DNA of 64,000 bases from Lichina pygmaea (GCA_963422465.1 OY730171.1:3100001-3164000), one strand, 5' to 3'. Positions 1 through 10,425 are shown, numbered from the stretch's first letter. The notes: generated by a model not told the origin, from the letters alone. Translations and numbers: made by a program.

Positions 1-9
1 CTGGACAGA

Positions 10-768
10 TTGGTCAGGGACCACAGAGTTCCAATCACAGTCATTACTGACAGAGACAAACTCTTCACATCCAACTACTGGAAAACAATCAGTGCAGCCA
101 TGGGAACAAAACCCAAGATGTCTACAGTCTACCACCCACAAACTGACGGCCAGACAGAGCGAGCAAACCAAGTCCTGGAGACTTATTTGCGGTATTACAT
201 CAACCAGACCCACAGCAATTGGGTACAATTATTACCAGTGGCACAGCTGGCAATCAACCAGCACAGATCAGACTCAACAAAGGAGTCGCCATTCTTTGCC
301 AATTTTGGACGACACGCAAACATCGGAATGCCAAGCAGAGCTTCACCAAACGCGGAGAAAGCACTCCAACATGACAAGCTCCTACGACAAACGCATACGA
401 TGATGAGGCATTACCTTCAAGAGACCTCAGAAAAGATGCAACACCAAATGGACAAAAAATCGAAAATGGCACCTCAGCTGAAGAAGGGGGATAAAGTCTA
501 CCTCCTCACAAAAAATTGGAAAGTCAAGAAACCAAGAACAAAGAAACTGGACCATGTCAAGGTCAGACCATTTTCAGTCGAAGAAAGAACTGGACCAGTC
601 AACGTCAGACTGCGACTACCAAGAGACGCTCGGGTACACCCAAACTTTCACATCTCAATGATTGAATTAGCCGACCAGAGCACACCCTTGCAGGAAACAT
701 TTCATTACCAACCAGAGGAAGAACAGGAATTCAAGGCCGAACAGATCCTGAAGAGAAAAGGTCAGTGA
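10..768 (+). CDS. Integrase, C-terminal half (copy A, fossil)
   Basis: The frame carries late integrase-core blocks typical of Ty3/gypsy elements (ITDRDKLFTS, YHPQTDGQTERANQ, VLETYL), then the GKGDKVYLLT-like GPY/F-type C-terminal module and the start of the chromodomain (EAEQILKRKG). The integrase inserts the cDNA; the chromodomain is thought to guide insertion to marked chromatin. The chromodomain core ([15 protein letters not shown]) lies directly downstream at about 768-878. The upstream half is outside the window. Confidence 0.85.
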   Translation: MVRDHRVPITVITDRDKLFTSNYWKTISAAMGTKPKMSTVYHPQTDGQTERANQVLETYLRYYINQTHSNWVQLLPVAQLAINQHRSDSTKESPFFANFGRHANIGMPSRASPNAEKALQHDKLLRQTHTMMRHYLQETSEKMQHQMDKKSKMAPQLKKGDKVYLLTKNWKVKKPRTKKLDHVKVRPFSVEERTGPVNVRLRLPRDARVHPNFHISMIELADQSTPLQETFHYQPEEEQEFKAEQILKRKGQ

Positions 769-820
769 TACCTTGTCAAGTGGAAAGACTACCCAGACTC
801 GGAAAATACCTGGGAGCCAC

Positions 821-1252
821 TCAGAAACCTCGCGAACTGCCAGCTCCTCCTGCAGCAGTTCCGGCAGGAGCAGGACTGAACAGCTTGGCCTGCAGCGTGG
901 ACACATCAATGACTGTCGCCGACAAGTCTTCACCATCCGCCTCCATTTCAGCAACAAGGCACTGGAGCTTCTTCCTTGCTCGACCTTCAGCACCCTCAAG
1001 AACCTTTCGCTTTCGGGACACACGAGCCTGCAGCTCGGCAAGCTGCTCGACAAGAGCATCCCGCTTGGCCTCATCAACAGCCAAATCCTCGTGAAGGTTA
1101 TCCTGAGTCATGTTCAGCAACTCCCAAGAAAGTGACACACAGGACTTTCCCCGACAAGTGCACTCAGCGCACTTCAACTTATCGTTGTCGTCAGACATTC
1201 GGAAGCAGGGCTTGTGGTTCAAAACACAGAAGTCACACGGAGCAAGCAACAT
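821..1252 (-). CDS. Antisense Zn2Cys6 + coiled-coil ORF (copy A)
   Basis: An open frame of 143 codons runs opposite to gag-pol, from near the 3' LTR inward. Its tail overlaps the end of the chromodomain frame by about 58 bp. Near the start it has [11 protein letters not shown], then CAEC and RGKSC, giving CX2CX6CX11CX2CX6C, which is the exact spacing of the fungal Zn(II)2Cys6 binuclear cluster. About 95 residues rich in Leu, Glu, Lys and Arg follow with heptad-like spacing ([20 protein letters not shown]), then a small Ala/Gly/Ser tail. Cognate copies, which keep the same cluster spacing or a decayed version of it, lie in B, C, D and G. Known family logic: such proteins are DNA-binding regulators that often dimerise by a coiled coil. 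A role in the element is inference. A structural, non-DNA-binding role is also possible. Confidence 0.75.
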   Translation of the reverse strand: MLLAPCDFCVLNHKPCFRMSDDNDKLKCAECTCRGKSCVSLSWELLNMTQDNLHEDLAVDEAKRDALVEQLAELQARVSRKRKVLEGAEGRARKKLQCLVAEMEADGEDLSATVIDVSTLQAKLFSPAPAGTAAGGAGSSRGF

Positions 1253-1365
1253 GAAGTTATGATCACAGATCTGGGCTGCCAGTTGGTTTCAGTAAGCAGA
1301 GGCACGTGATTTTGCAGACATACTCAAGAATTCATCAGGACAATGAATGAAGGAGAGGAGGGTAG

Positions 1366-1964
1366 TGTTACGACCCAGGGATGGGAGCCACTCATTTATA
1401 GGCAATCAGGCCGCGGGCCAGGCAAGAGGACACCATGGAAGTCAAGTGACCAACCAACAAGGGGTCACGTGACTGTCGAGACACACACAGGAGTCTCGAC
1501 GCATGATGCATGAAGCATCAAGACAATCTCACCAGTCTTGACGCAGGGTGCATGAAGCATCAAGACAATCTCACCTGTCTTGATACAGGATGCATGAAGC
1601 ATCGAGACAATCTCACCCGTCTTGACGCAGGGTGCATAACATGGTGGGACTGTCGAGACAATCTCACCTGTCTCGACGTCAAGACTGTCAAGACAATCTC
1701 AATTGTCTTGACAGGCCAGCACTATATAGTCCGGTGATAGTTCCCTTATGGAACGATTGTCTTCAACTCATGTTGTGATCCAGACAACTAGATCTACTTC
1801 AATACAATCCTTTGTACGAAGCCATTGATCAGGTGTCACCACCACCACGTTCCACCAAACCCCTTCGCACTCCTTGACACTCCTCTCCTGCAAGAACCAA
1901 CCCGCCTTCCACCTCTCGCCCTAATCCTATACTCAGATAGGACAGTACGGTACAGACCGCAACA
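1366..1964 (+). repeat. 3' LTR of copy A (family I, type 1)
   Basis: 599 bp bounded by TGTTACGACC and GACCGCAACA (TGTT/AACA inverted ends). U3 holds three near-perfect 42-bp tandem units (about 1506-1632), each with the dyad TCAAGAC-N10-GTCTTGA or a close variant (for example 1560-1583), followed by a degenerate unit. The sense TATA box is ACTATATAGT at 1721-1730. An antisense TATA (TATAAAT) lies 28 bp from the outer edge. The last roughly 230 bp (R/U5) are shared by every family I LTR. Confidence 0.93.
1394..1400 (-). promoter_or_regulatory. Antisense TATA box in family I LTR
   Basis: Read on the minus strand this is TATAAAT, 28 bp inside the LTR edge. A transcript starting 25-30 bp downstream would begin at the LTR/internal junction, about 45 bp before the antisense ATG at 1321. 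The other LTR types keep a TATA at the same place (18343-18351, 26461-26467, 49267-49274) although the bases around it differ. Confidence 0.6.
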
Positions 1965-2347
1965 ACTGCCAGACTTCTCCAGAAACTCTAACACCAAAAT
2001 GTGCAAACTGCAAGGGAAACCACCCAGCCTGGTCAAAGTCCTGCCAGAAAAAACAGGAAGCAATCCAGAAAGCAAGAGAGGTATGGCTAGCAAGACCAGA
2101 GAGGTACACAATAGCTCCCAGACTAGCTCTACCTCAGACTCCCTCAACACAAGAAAAAAGGCCAAGTCTACAAGACAGACAAGAAGCTAAGAAAAGAAAA
2201 CAAGGGGAAGTACTAAGAGCATGCTCAAGCTCAAGACTGAACACTCAGCTCCCCACTTTCCCACTTGCACAGAACTCAGAGTTCCAAATCAACATACCCA
2301 GAAAAAAAGCTACTGAGATCTTGGAAGACTCTAGCCAAGAGGATTAA
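1965..2347 (+). pseudogene. LINE-a ORF1, C-terminal part
   Basis: The frame that ends with TAA at 2345-2347 is open from 1965. It contains a CCHC knuckle (CANCKGNHPAWSKSC), then a lysine-rich stretch (REVWLARPERY, KKRKQGEV) matching the end of LINE-d ORF1. ORF1 proteins of this type are Gag-like RNA-binding proteins that form the LINE ribonucleoprotein. The N-terminal two thirds is absent because the copy begins at 1965. The stop codon shares its last base with the ORF2 start (TAATG). Confidence 0.8.
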
Positions 2348-5300
2348 TGAGTTACTCCACACTTAACCTTCTCCAGTACAATGTCCAGAAAAGCCAGACA
2401 TGCCAAGAACTTCTACTGGCAAACCCTAGACTACAGGAAGTGGATATCATCACTCTGCAAGAACCCTGGAAAAACCCCCACCAAGAATCAAGCATCTCTA
2501 CAACATTCTCAGTCTTCTACCCTTTACAAAGCCAGGAGCTAGGGAGAACACTTGTTCTTGTTAACAGAAGAATTTTGCGGTCATCTATAAGCCCAATTTT
2601 CTGGAGTAAAGATCTAGTCTCCTTGGAGATAAGAGTTCAAACAAAGTCATTCTGGATCCACAACCTCTATTTCACACCCACAAGCCAAAGGAACTATAGA
2701 GAGTCAGCTCAGACTCTTCTAGACCTACTGGAACAAGCTATCCAAAAAGAGGGTGAACATATTCTCCTGACAGACTCAAATCTCCACCACCCAAGTTGGT
2801 CAAAGTCAAGCCAGCTATACTCAGAACTAGCCTTATCCTTCAAGAACCTAACAGACAAATAGGGACTAGAGCTGGCAATAGCTCCCTACACACCAACAAG
2901 AGCAAGAACTCTTCTAGAACCACCTTCATCAGCAATTGATCTTTCTTTTATTTCAAGTTCTTTACTTAATTCTCTTATTTACTTACAAATTAATATAAGA
3001 TTCCACACAGAGTCAGACCACAGACCAGTGCACACAATTCTCAGTCTGGAGACTCCAAGAAAAACCAGAACAGATAAAAAGAACTGGAGAACTCTGGATG
3101 CTAGTCAAGCAAGACAAGAAGCTGATAACCTACCACCTATTCCATCTCTAACCAGCAAGAAAGAAGTGGATGATTACCTGGAAAGACTGGACAAAACTCT
3201 CCAAGAAATTGCAAACAAGACAACTCAACCTTGCAAAGAGTCCAGGTATGCAGTACCATGGTGGAACCAGGAAATCGAAGAAATAATCCAGGAGGAAAGA
3301 AAAGTAAGAAGAAAAGTACTCCAAGGCCAAGAGGAAACCACCAGACTAGAGAAGATAACTAAAAAGAAAAAGAGTCTGATCAGACAAGCCAAAAGAAAGA
3401 CAATCAGAACACATCTCCACCAGCTAGCAGAAACCCAGGACTACTGGAGAATTGCCAAATAGGGAAAAGAAAAAGCTGGCAAAGTTCCTGACCTACCAAT
3501 AGTCCCAGAACTTATAGGACAACAAGGACAGCTGGCAAAGTCTTTTGAAGAGAAAACAGAAGCTTTCAGGACTCAATTCTTCCCTCTGCCTCTACAGCCA
3601 GAGCCAGAGGAACAGGACCTGCCAGAAGAAACCTAGGAATAGCAACTATCCCAAGAAGTCTTCAAGGAAGAAGTACAAGAGGTTCTAAAGAAGAAAAAAC
3701 CTCTCTCAGCACCAGGCCAAGATACTCTACCAAATGGATTTCTAAGAGCACTGGGAGACCCTTTCAACAAAAGAATTGCTAAGGTTTTGGAGGCTTGCTG
3801 GAGACTGGAATACTTTCCAGACAGGTACAAGTCAGCCAAGACAATCTGCCTAAGGAAACCTGGCAAGAGATCCTACTGTCAAGCAAAAGCATGGCGCCCT
3901 ATAGCTCTCCTGAATACAATTGGGAAGCTAATGGAAGCTATTGCAGCTGCAAGACTAAGTGAACTAGCTGAGAAAGAAAATCTCTTGCCAGAAATCCAGA
4001 TAGGATTCAGAAAAGGAAGATCAACAGAATCAGCACTTTTTCTTCTGACCTCCCAGGTAGAAAAGATCTGGAAAGAAGGAATGGTTGCTAGTCTTCTCTC
4101 TCTAGACATCTCTGGAGCCTATGACAGAGTCTTGCCAGAAGTTCTCAGAAAGATCCTGATTAAGAGAAAGATTCCTAAGTGGTTTGTATCCTGGATCTTT
4201 TCCTTCACTACTTCATGTACTACCTCTCTGGTGTTTGATGACTCAGAATCCCCCCAGTTCCCTATATACTGTGGAGTCCCTCAAGGATCACCTTTCTCTC
4301 CTATTCTATTTCTTTTCTATATCTCAGAACTGCACAATACTGTACACACCCCTGAGAAAGAAGTTTCAGCACTTGGTTTTGTAGATGACACTAATCTTCT
4401 TGCATTCTCCTCTTCCTTGAAAAGCAACCTTCTCAAGTTGAAGTCTACACATTCCAAATGTCAGGACTGGGCAAGAAAACATAGTATGAAGTTTGCACCT
4501 GAAAAGTATGAACTTCTCCATTTTTCTAGAAGAAGAAGAGACAATCTTCAGCTTAGTCTAAGACTTGGAGAAGTGGTACTTCAACCAAAAGAAGAAGTGC
4601 GCATCTTGGGACTTTACTTTGACTCAAAACTTGTCTGGAAAAAACACCAAAAAATCATGTCACAGAAAGTCTTCAAATATTTCTCAGCTTTATCCAGAAC
4701 AACCTACTCTCCTTGGGGACTACCAGTCCTAACAGCATGTCATGTCTACACTGCTATACTAAGATCTCTTCTTAGTTATGCAGTAGAAGTCTGGTTCAAT
4801 CCCCAAAAGAAACTCTCTAATATTATTTCATTATCTACTTTCCAAAATAAATGTTTAAGAACTATAGGAGGTGTCTTTAAAGCCACTCCTATTTTCCTAC
4901 TTGAATCAGAACTATTTCTACCCCCTCTAGACTTATACTTCAAGCTGAGAACAGTATGTTTTCTTTCATCTTTCTATTCAAACACACTACCCAACTCTCC
5001 TTCTACACTTCTCCACAAACTACACAGTCAAATTTCTCTCTGTTTCTTCTCTCAGAACTACACCAAAGTCTCTGACAACTATTTCTCTAAACTGGAGAAC
5101 AGTCTGGCTGGAACAACTAACTACTAACCAAGACTTCTCAAAGAAAAGTCTACAGGAGGTTTTCCACAAAGAATAGGAAGCCGGATGGCAGGTAAGCAGA
5201 GGAAATTGTTCTGCTATTTGGGACATGTTCACCAGAAGGCCACAGAAGAAAAACCTCAATATCTTCAAAGGTTTGAGAAAAGCTGAGTCTAGTCTATTTC

Positions 5301-5584
5301 TTCAAATTCTGTCAGCAAGAATAGGACTGGCCAGTTTTCTTTTCAGAGCAAATGTTCCAGACTTTAACTCCCCTCTATGCACATGTGGTTTTGGAGAAGA
5401 AACAGCCCAACACATCACTTTTTTCTGTAACAAATTTTCAAACCAAAGACAACAAGTCCAATTCCCTCTACAAGATTTCCCATCTATCTTATTCTCCTCC
5501 AAGCTACTTCCTAAACTTCTTTTCTGGTTTATGTCTTTGAAAAGACTTGACCAGTTCAACCTAGCCCACCAACTCTCTTTCTAA
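2347..5584 (+). pseudogene. LINE-a ORF2: endonuclease-reverse transcriptase
   Basis: The ATG at 2347 overlaps the ORF1 stop (TAATG). The first ~230 residues are an APE-type endonuclease (LLQYNVQKSQ, ITLQEPW, HILLTDSNLHH, SDHRPVH). The RT lies at about 3690-4700, with GFRKGRSTESAL, SLDISGAYDRVLPE, YCGVPQGSPFSPILF and a catalytic block FVDDTNLL. The C-terminal part ends in a zinc finger (PLCTCGFGEETAQHITFFC, about 5380-5435). In-frame stops interrupt it near 2860, 3460, 3635 and 5125, and there is at least one frame change, so it cannot make one protein. LINE-d has the usual FADDTNLL at the catalytic block. Confidence 0.88.
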
Positions 5585-5796
5585 GCTCTACCAAGTCAAC
5601 TGTTTGTTTTAACAAATAGCTACATGTACAAATTTCCTTAGCTACTGCATATTCCACAAGATTTTCCCTAGTCTCTCCCAAGCTCCAGTTTTTATTCCTC
5701 CAAAGGTTTTCTGGAGAAACAAACATGTACCTAGAAGTTCTGCATGGCTCTACAGCTAAATCAGTGTAAGAATAAAATAAATAAATAAATAAAAAT

Positions 5797-5876
5797 TCAT
5801 CTGTTGAGTCTCTGCCCTCCTTACTCAGACATGCAGACCACCCACATTCTGTGTGAACATGGACTGGCTCTTAACA
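5797..5876 (+). repeat. 80-bp remnant of a family II LTR
   Basis: The stretch matches the terminal ~80 bp of the sense strand of the family II LTR of copy E, including the ACCACCCACATTCTGTGTGAAC block and the end TTAACA, with scattered transitions. It sits between the LINE-a tail and LINE-b. It is an old scrap showing that family II was active here well before the young insertion E. Confidence 0.75.
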
Positions 5877-6205
5877 CTTGAGCAAAGACAGTAAACTATC
5901 TTTCTTTTCTATAATTTCTCTACCCTTCTCCAAGAACCTAAAGTTCTCAAACAATTCCTTCTCTGGTATATGTCTTTGAAAAGACTAGACCAGTTCAACT
6001 TAGCAGACCAACTCTTGTCAGCAACCACAACATCTCTCTGATTCTTATTTTTCTCTAGACACTACATATTCCTTATAATATTCCCCTAGTCTTACCCAAG
6101 TCTCAGTTTTTATTTCTTCAAAGGTTTTCTGAGAAAACAAGCATGTATCCAGAAGTTCTGCATGGCTCACCAGCCAAATCAGAGTAAGAATAAAATAAAA
6201 TTAAA
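5877..6205 (+). mobile_element. LINE-b, 3' end fragment
   Basis: About 330 bp match the last part of LINE ORF2 (GLCL/KRLDQFNL-like end) and the 3' UTR seen in LINE-a (5585-5790) and, reversed, in LINE-d (11727-12000). It ends in an (AAAT)n-like tail at 6185-6205. It is a strongly 5'-truncated insertion next to, or inside, the RT region of chromovirus G. Confidence 0.8.
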
Positions 6206-6373
6206 ATATCAGAAAAAAAGCTCTGAGTACTTTGTGAGTACCTGGAGGAAAACCTGAAAAAGAGTTTCATTCAAGAATCTCAATTGCCAGCAGAATACCT
6301 GATACTATTTACACCAAAGAAAGACAGAGGTCTTTGAATTTGTGTGGACTACAGGAAACTCAACAATATCACT

Positions 6374-6387
6374 ATCAAGAACTGATA
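6374..6387 (+). repeat. Left TSD of LINE-c
   Basis: ATCAAGAACTGATA occurs here and again at 8008-8021, on either side of LINE-c. Copies B and C have this sequence once at the matching RT site, so it is a true target-site duplication of about 14 bp. Confidence 0.85.
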
Positions 6388-8007
6388 TCCTCCAACAAAT
6401 CCTAGAGAGAAAAGAAATTCCTCTCTGGCTATCTTTCTGGATTCTCTCTTTCTGCACCAGTCACTCTACCACTCTTGTGTTTGATGACTCTGAGTCTTCT
6501 GCTATTCCTATTCACTGTGGAGTTCCCCAAGATTCCTCTTTATCTTCTATTCTTTTTCTATTCTATATTTCTGAACTTCATGAAACTGTACATTCTTCTT
6601 CCACTAGTGTTTCTGCTCTGGGATTTGCAGATAATACAAATCTGCTTGTATTTGGACACTCTCTAAGAAGTAACTTTTTGGAGTTGAAGAACACACACCT
6701 CAAATGTCTATCATAGGCTGTAAGACATGGAATAGTCTTCTCTCCTGAGAAATATAAAATACTTTATTTTTCCAGAAGAAGATCAGACAATCTTCAGCTT
6801 AAGCTCAGACTGGAGAATGTGATTCTAAGACTAAAAGAAGAATTGTGAGTATTAGGAGTGTACCTGGATACAAAACTCCACTGGCATAAGCACCAGAGGA
6901 TTATTCTTTAAAAAGCTCAGAAAGCACTTTCCTTTTTTTCCAGAACTTTATATTCTACTTGGAGTTTCCCAGTCCTCACATCATGTCTTGTGTACACTGC
7001 AATACTCAGATCTTTACTGAGTTATACTGTGGGGATCTGGTTCAATCCTCTAAGAAAATCTTCTAATATCTCTTCTCTTAGCACATTCCAGAACAAATAC
7101 CTGAGACTTATTGGAGGTGCCTTCAAAGTCACTCCATCTTTCTTATTAGAGAGTGAGCTTTTTCTTTTACCTCTAGATCTCTATTTCAAGTTTTGCACAG
7201 CCTGTTTTCTCTCTTCTATTCAAACCTCCTCTCTGAAAACACTTCTGGACAATATCTTTTCTAATATCTCCCACTATGCCTCTTCTGTGAAGAAACCTTT
7301 AAAGAAATCCTCAACTATCTCTCCCTATTGGAAGTTCACTTGGTTAAACCAATTAACTACTAACCAGGCTAGTTTGAAGAAAGAACTACAGAAACTCTTT
7401 GTTAAAGAGTGGGAAAACCAATAGGAGGAGAAGAAAAGAAGAAGCTACTCTGGGTGGCAGATGTTTTGTCAAAAGCCTCACCACAATAACCTGAAGCTCT
7501 ACAAAAAGCTACAGAAAGCTGAGGTAAGTCTGCTACTACAAACCAGAACTGGGAGAATTGGCCTGGCAAGTTTTCTATTCAAAGCTGGAGTTCTAGATTT
7601 TCCTACCTCTTTATGTGTCTGTAGTCAAGCAGAAGAGACAGTGAAACATATCATCTCTTCATGCTCTCTTTATTCAAGTCAAAAACAGCAAGCTTCTTTC
7701 AATTCTCAAGATTTCACTTCTATTATTTCAAACCCAGAACTTCTACAGAAGTTTCTATACTGGTTCATGTTTTTGAAAAAACTGAACCAGTTTAATCTGG
7801 CTTTCAAACTCCACTATTCACACGCTAATATCTAGAAGTTTTCTCTCTACCAGTCACTACAAGATTTCCTTTTGCTACATCCTCTAGTCACTCTCAGTCT
7901 TCAGTTTTTATTTCCCTAAAGGTTTTCTGAAGAAAATCACTCTTAGCTAGATGATCTGCATAGCTGAAAAGCTACTGTCAGTGTAAGAATCAAATAAAAT
8001 AAATAAA
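6388..8007 (+). mobile_element. LINE-c, 5'-truncated LINE inside chromovirus G
   Basis: The copy begins inside the RT domain (ERKEIPLWLSFW), runs through VFDDSES, HCGVPQDSSLSSILFLF and a DNTNLL block, the C-terminal region, the finger (SLCVCSQAEETVKHIISSC, about 7605-7665) and a 3' UTR, and ends in (AAAT)n at about 7990-8007. It differs from LINE-a/d in the terminal part (AGVLDFPTSLCVC against ANVPDFNSPLCTC) and shares that version with LINE-e, so two LINE subfamilies are present. The frame is broken at several points (for example near 6716 and 7424). It is flanked by a ~14-bp TSD. Confidence 0.9.
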
Positions 8008-9827
8008 ATCAAGAACTGATACCTGTTGCCAAATGTGAACAAACTGCAAGACAGGATCAGCCAAGCTACAATCTTCACCAAGCTAGACTTGAAAGAAGTA
8101 TATAACCTGATACACATAAAAGAAGAAAAAGAATAGAAAACAGTCTTCAGAACTTGATACAGATGCTACAAGTATCTGGTTATACTAATCAGACTTACAA
8201 ACACACCAGCAATATGTCAAGCCTTGATCAACAACATTATTAGAGCACACCTAGACTAAACAGCTATTACCTACCTGGACAACATTCTTGTCTACTCAAA
8301 CATATAACAGGAATATACCAAGTATGTGAAGAATATTCTATAATATCTACAAGAGGTAGAGCTCAAGCTTAACCTGAAGAAATGTGAGTTTAACAAACTG
8401 GAAGTTGAATTCCTCAGATACATCATAGAAATCAAAAAGATCAAGATTGACTCTGAGAAAATCAAAGTAATTTAGTAATAGCCAACACCAACATCAGTCA
8501 AGGAAGTACAAGCTTTCCTAGAATTTGCCAACTTCAACTGACAGTTTATCAAGAACTACTCACAGATAGTAACACCACTGACAGAACTCACAAAGAACAT
8601 GGAGTACTGGTGGATAGAGAGATAACAAAAAATATTCTAACAGCTTAAGAGCAGTTACACCAAGAAACTAGTTCTTCTTAACTTTAAGACAGGCCAACCA
8701 ACATGAATTAAAACAGACACTTCAGACCAAGCAGTAGGAGTATGTCTATGCCAACAGGCAGACAGCAAATAGCACCCAGTTGCCTACTACTCACACAAGA
8801 TGTCACAAGTAGAAAGAAACTATAATATCCATGACAAAGAGCTATTGGCAGTTGTCAACACACTTGAACACTGGAGAGTGTACATAGAAAGTAGTTCTGA
8901 ACTTACCATTCTCACAGACCACAAGAACCTGACAACATTCACAACAACAAAGAAGCTAGACTGATAACAAGTCAGATAGACTGAACTTCTCAGGCAACAC
9001 AAGTTTAAGATCTTGTACACCCCCAGACAAGATAATAGGAGAGCAGACACACTAAGCTAATAAAAAAACTACATGGAAGATGATGAACACCAAGGAATAA
9101 TCTTACAGCAGAACTATTAAGGAAATCTGGTACCACAACCACAGATCAACAAGCTCACAGCAGAAGATACTGAAGAACTAATAAGGAACTACCACAACAA
9201 CCCAGTACATAGTCACCCAGAAATCACCAAGACTATAGACTTTATCTAACAGGCAGAGAACAATATTATTAATCTCTGACAACAAGTCATGAACTACGTT
9301 AGCAAATATCTACTATGCCAGAAAAACAAACATAGACAACATAAGCTATATAGAGAAAGACACCTGAACATGATACCAAGAAGTCTATAGCAAGACATGT
9401 CAATAGACTTCATCACAAAACTACCAAAGTCCACAGACCCAGTCACAGGAATCATCTACAACTCAATCATAGTGATAGTGGATAGATTTATGAAATACCT
9501 AATAGTGGTACTATTCAAGAAGACCTATACAGTAGAACAATTAAGATAGCTTTTACTGGACAGATTGGTCAGAGACCACAGAGTTCTAATCATGATTATT
9601 ACAGACAGAGATAAACTCTTCACATCTAACTACTGGAAGACAATCAGTGCAGCTATAGGAGCAAAACCCAAAATGTCTACAGTCTATCACCTATAAACAG
9701 ACAGCCAGACAGAATAAGTGAATCAAGTCCTGCAGACTCACTTACAGTATTACATCAATCAGATCTATAGCAATTAGGTACAACTACTACCAGTGGCATA
9801 GCTGGCAATTAACTAGCACAGATCAGA
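8008..9827 (+). mobile_element. Chromovirus G, RT-RNase H-integrase segment
   Basis: The sequence aligns block by block with 23,520-25,330 of copy C (RT palm, RNase H, integrase zinc-binding and core regions) but holds no long open frame. The base composition is shifted to A+T and CpG is nearly absent, as expected for a long-silent copy. Confidence 0.85.
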
Positions 9828-10425
9828 TGTTGCGGTCTGTACTGTACTGTCCTATCCGAGTATAGGATTAGGGCGAGAGGTGGAAGGCAGGTTGGTTCTC
9901 GCAGGAGAGGAGTGTCAAGGAGTGTGAAGGGGTTTGGTGGAATGTGGTGGTGATGACACCTGATCAGTGGCTTTGTACAAGATTGTATTGAAGTAGATCT
10001 AGTTGTCTGGATCACAACATAAGTTGAAGACAATAATTCCATAAGGGAACTATCACCGGACTATATAGTGCTGGCCTGTCAAGACAATCAAGATTGTCTT
10101 GACAGTCTTGATGTCAAGACAGGTGAGATTGTTTTGACAGTCCCACCATGTTATGCACTCTGCGTCAAGACTGGTGAGATTGTCTTGATGCTTCATGCAC
10201 ACTGTGTCAAGACTGGTGAGACTGTCTTGATGCTTCCTGCATCCTGCATCAAGACTGGTGAGATTGTCTTGATGCTTCATGCATACTGTGTCAAGCCACC
10301 TGTGTGTGTCTTGACAGTCACGTGACCCCTTGTTGTTTGGTCACTTGACTTCCATAGTGTCCTCTTGCCTGGCCTGCGGCCTGATTGCCTATAAATAAGT
10401 GGCTCCTATCCCAGGGGTCATAACA
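9828..10425 (-). repeat. Solo LTR, family I type 1
   Basis: A single 598-bp LTR in reverse orientation (ends TGTTGCGG...CATAACA on the plus strand), flanked by the 5-bp TSD tcaga at 9823-9827 and 10426-10430, inside the integrase of G. It carries the 42-bp U3 repeats, the TATATAG box and the outward TATAAATAAG. The rest of the element was lost, most simply by LTR-LTR recombination. Confidence 0.92.

Larger units (their letters stand above)
1..1964 (+). mobile_element. Chromovirus A (Ty3/gypsy, family I), 3' part
   Basis: This is the 3' third of a Ty3/gypsy chromovirus cut by the window edge. In order it holds the second half of the integrase core, the integrase C-terminal region, a chromodomain (about 720-878), a region coding an antisense ORF, a purine tract (about 1350-1365) and the 3' LTR (1366-1964). 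It is nearly identical to the matching part of copy C (25,080-27,031), so it belongs to the youngest family I group. One or two breaks are visible in the part shown. It ends against LINE-a; the left TSD lies outside the window. Confidence 0.9.
1965..5796 (+). mobile_element. LINE-a, non-LTR retrotransposon (Tad-like)
   Basis: A 3.8-kb LINE copy whose 5' part is missing: it starts inside ORF1, directly against the LTR of copy A. It holds the end of ORF1, all of ORF2 (APE-type endonuclease, RT, C-terminal CxC...HxxxxC finger), a 3' UTR (5585-5770) and an (AATA)n tail at about 5770-5795. It has almost no CpG. It is closest to LINE-d. No RNase H domain was recognised between RT and the terminal finger. 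Confidence 0.9.

Noticed and set aside
1510-1700. CRISPR-like array from evenly spaced 42-bp repeats
   Set aside because: The repeats are contiguous tandem units inside an LTR without unique spacers, and the genome is eukaryotic.
1510-1737. Repetitive 75-codon frames (MKHQDNLTSLDAGC-like) in the LTRs at 1510, 10053, 20636, 26577 and 32625, and 85-codon reverse frames
   Set aside because: They are the 42-bp U3 repeats read through in two frames, not proteins. The unit length is a multiple of three, so frames stay open by chance.
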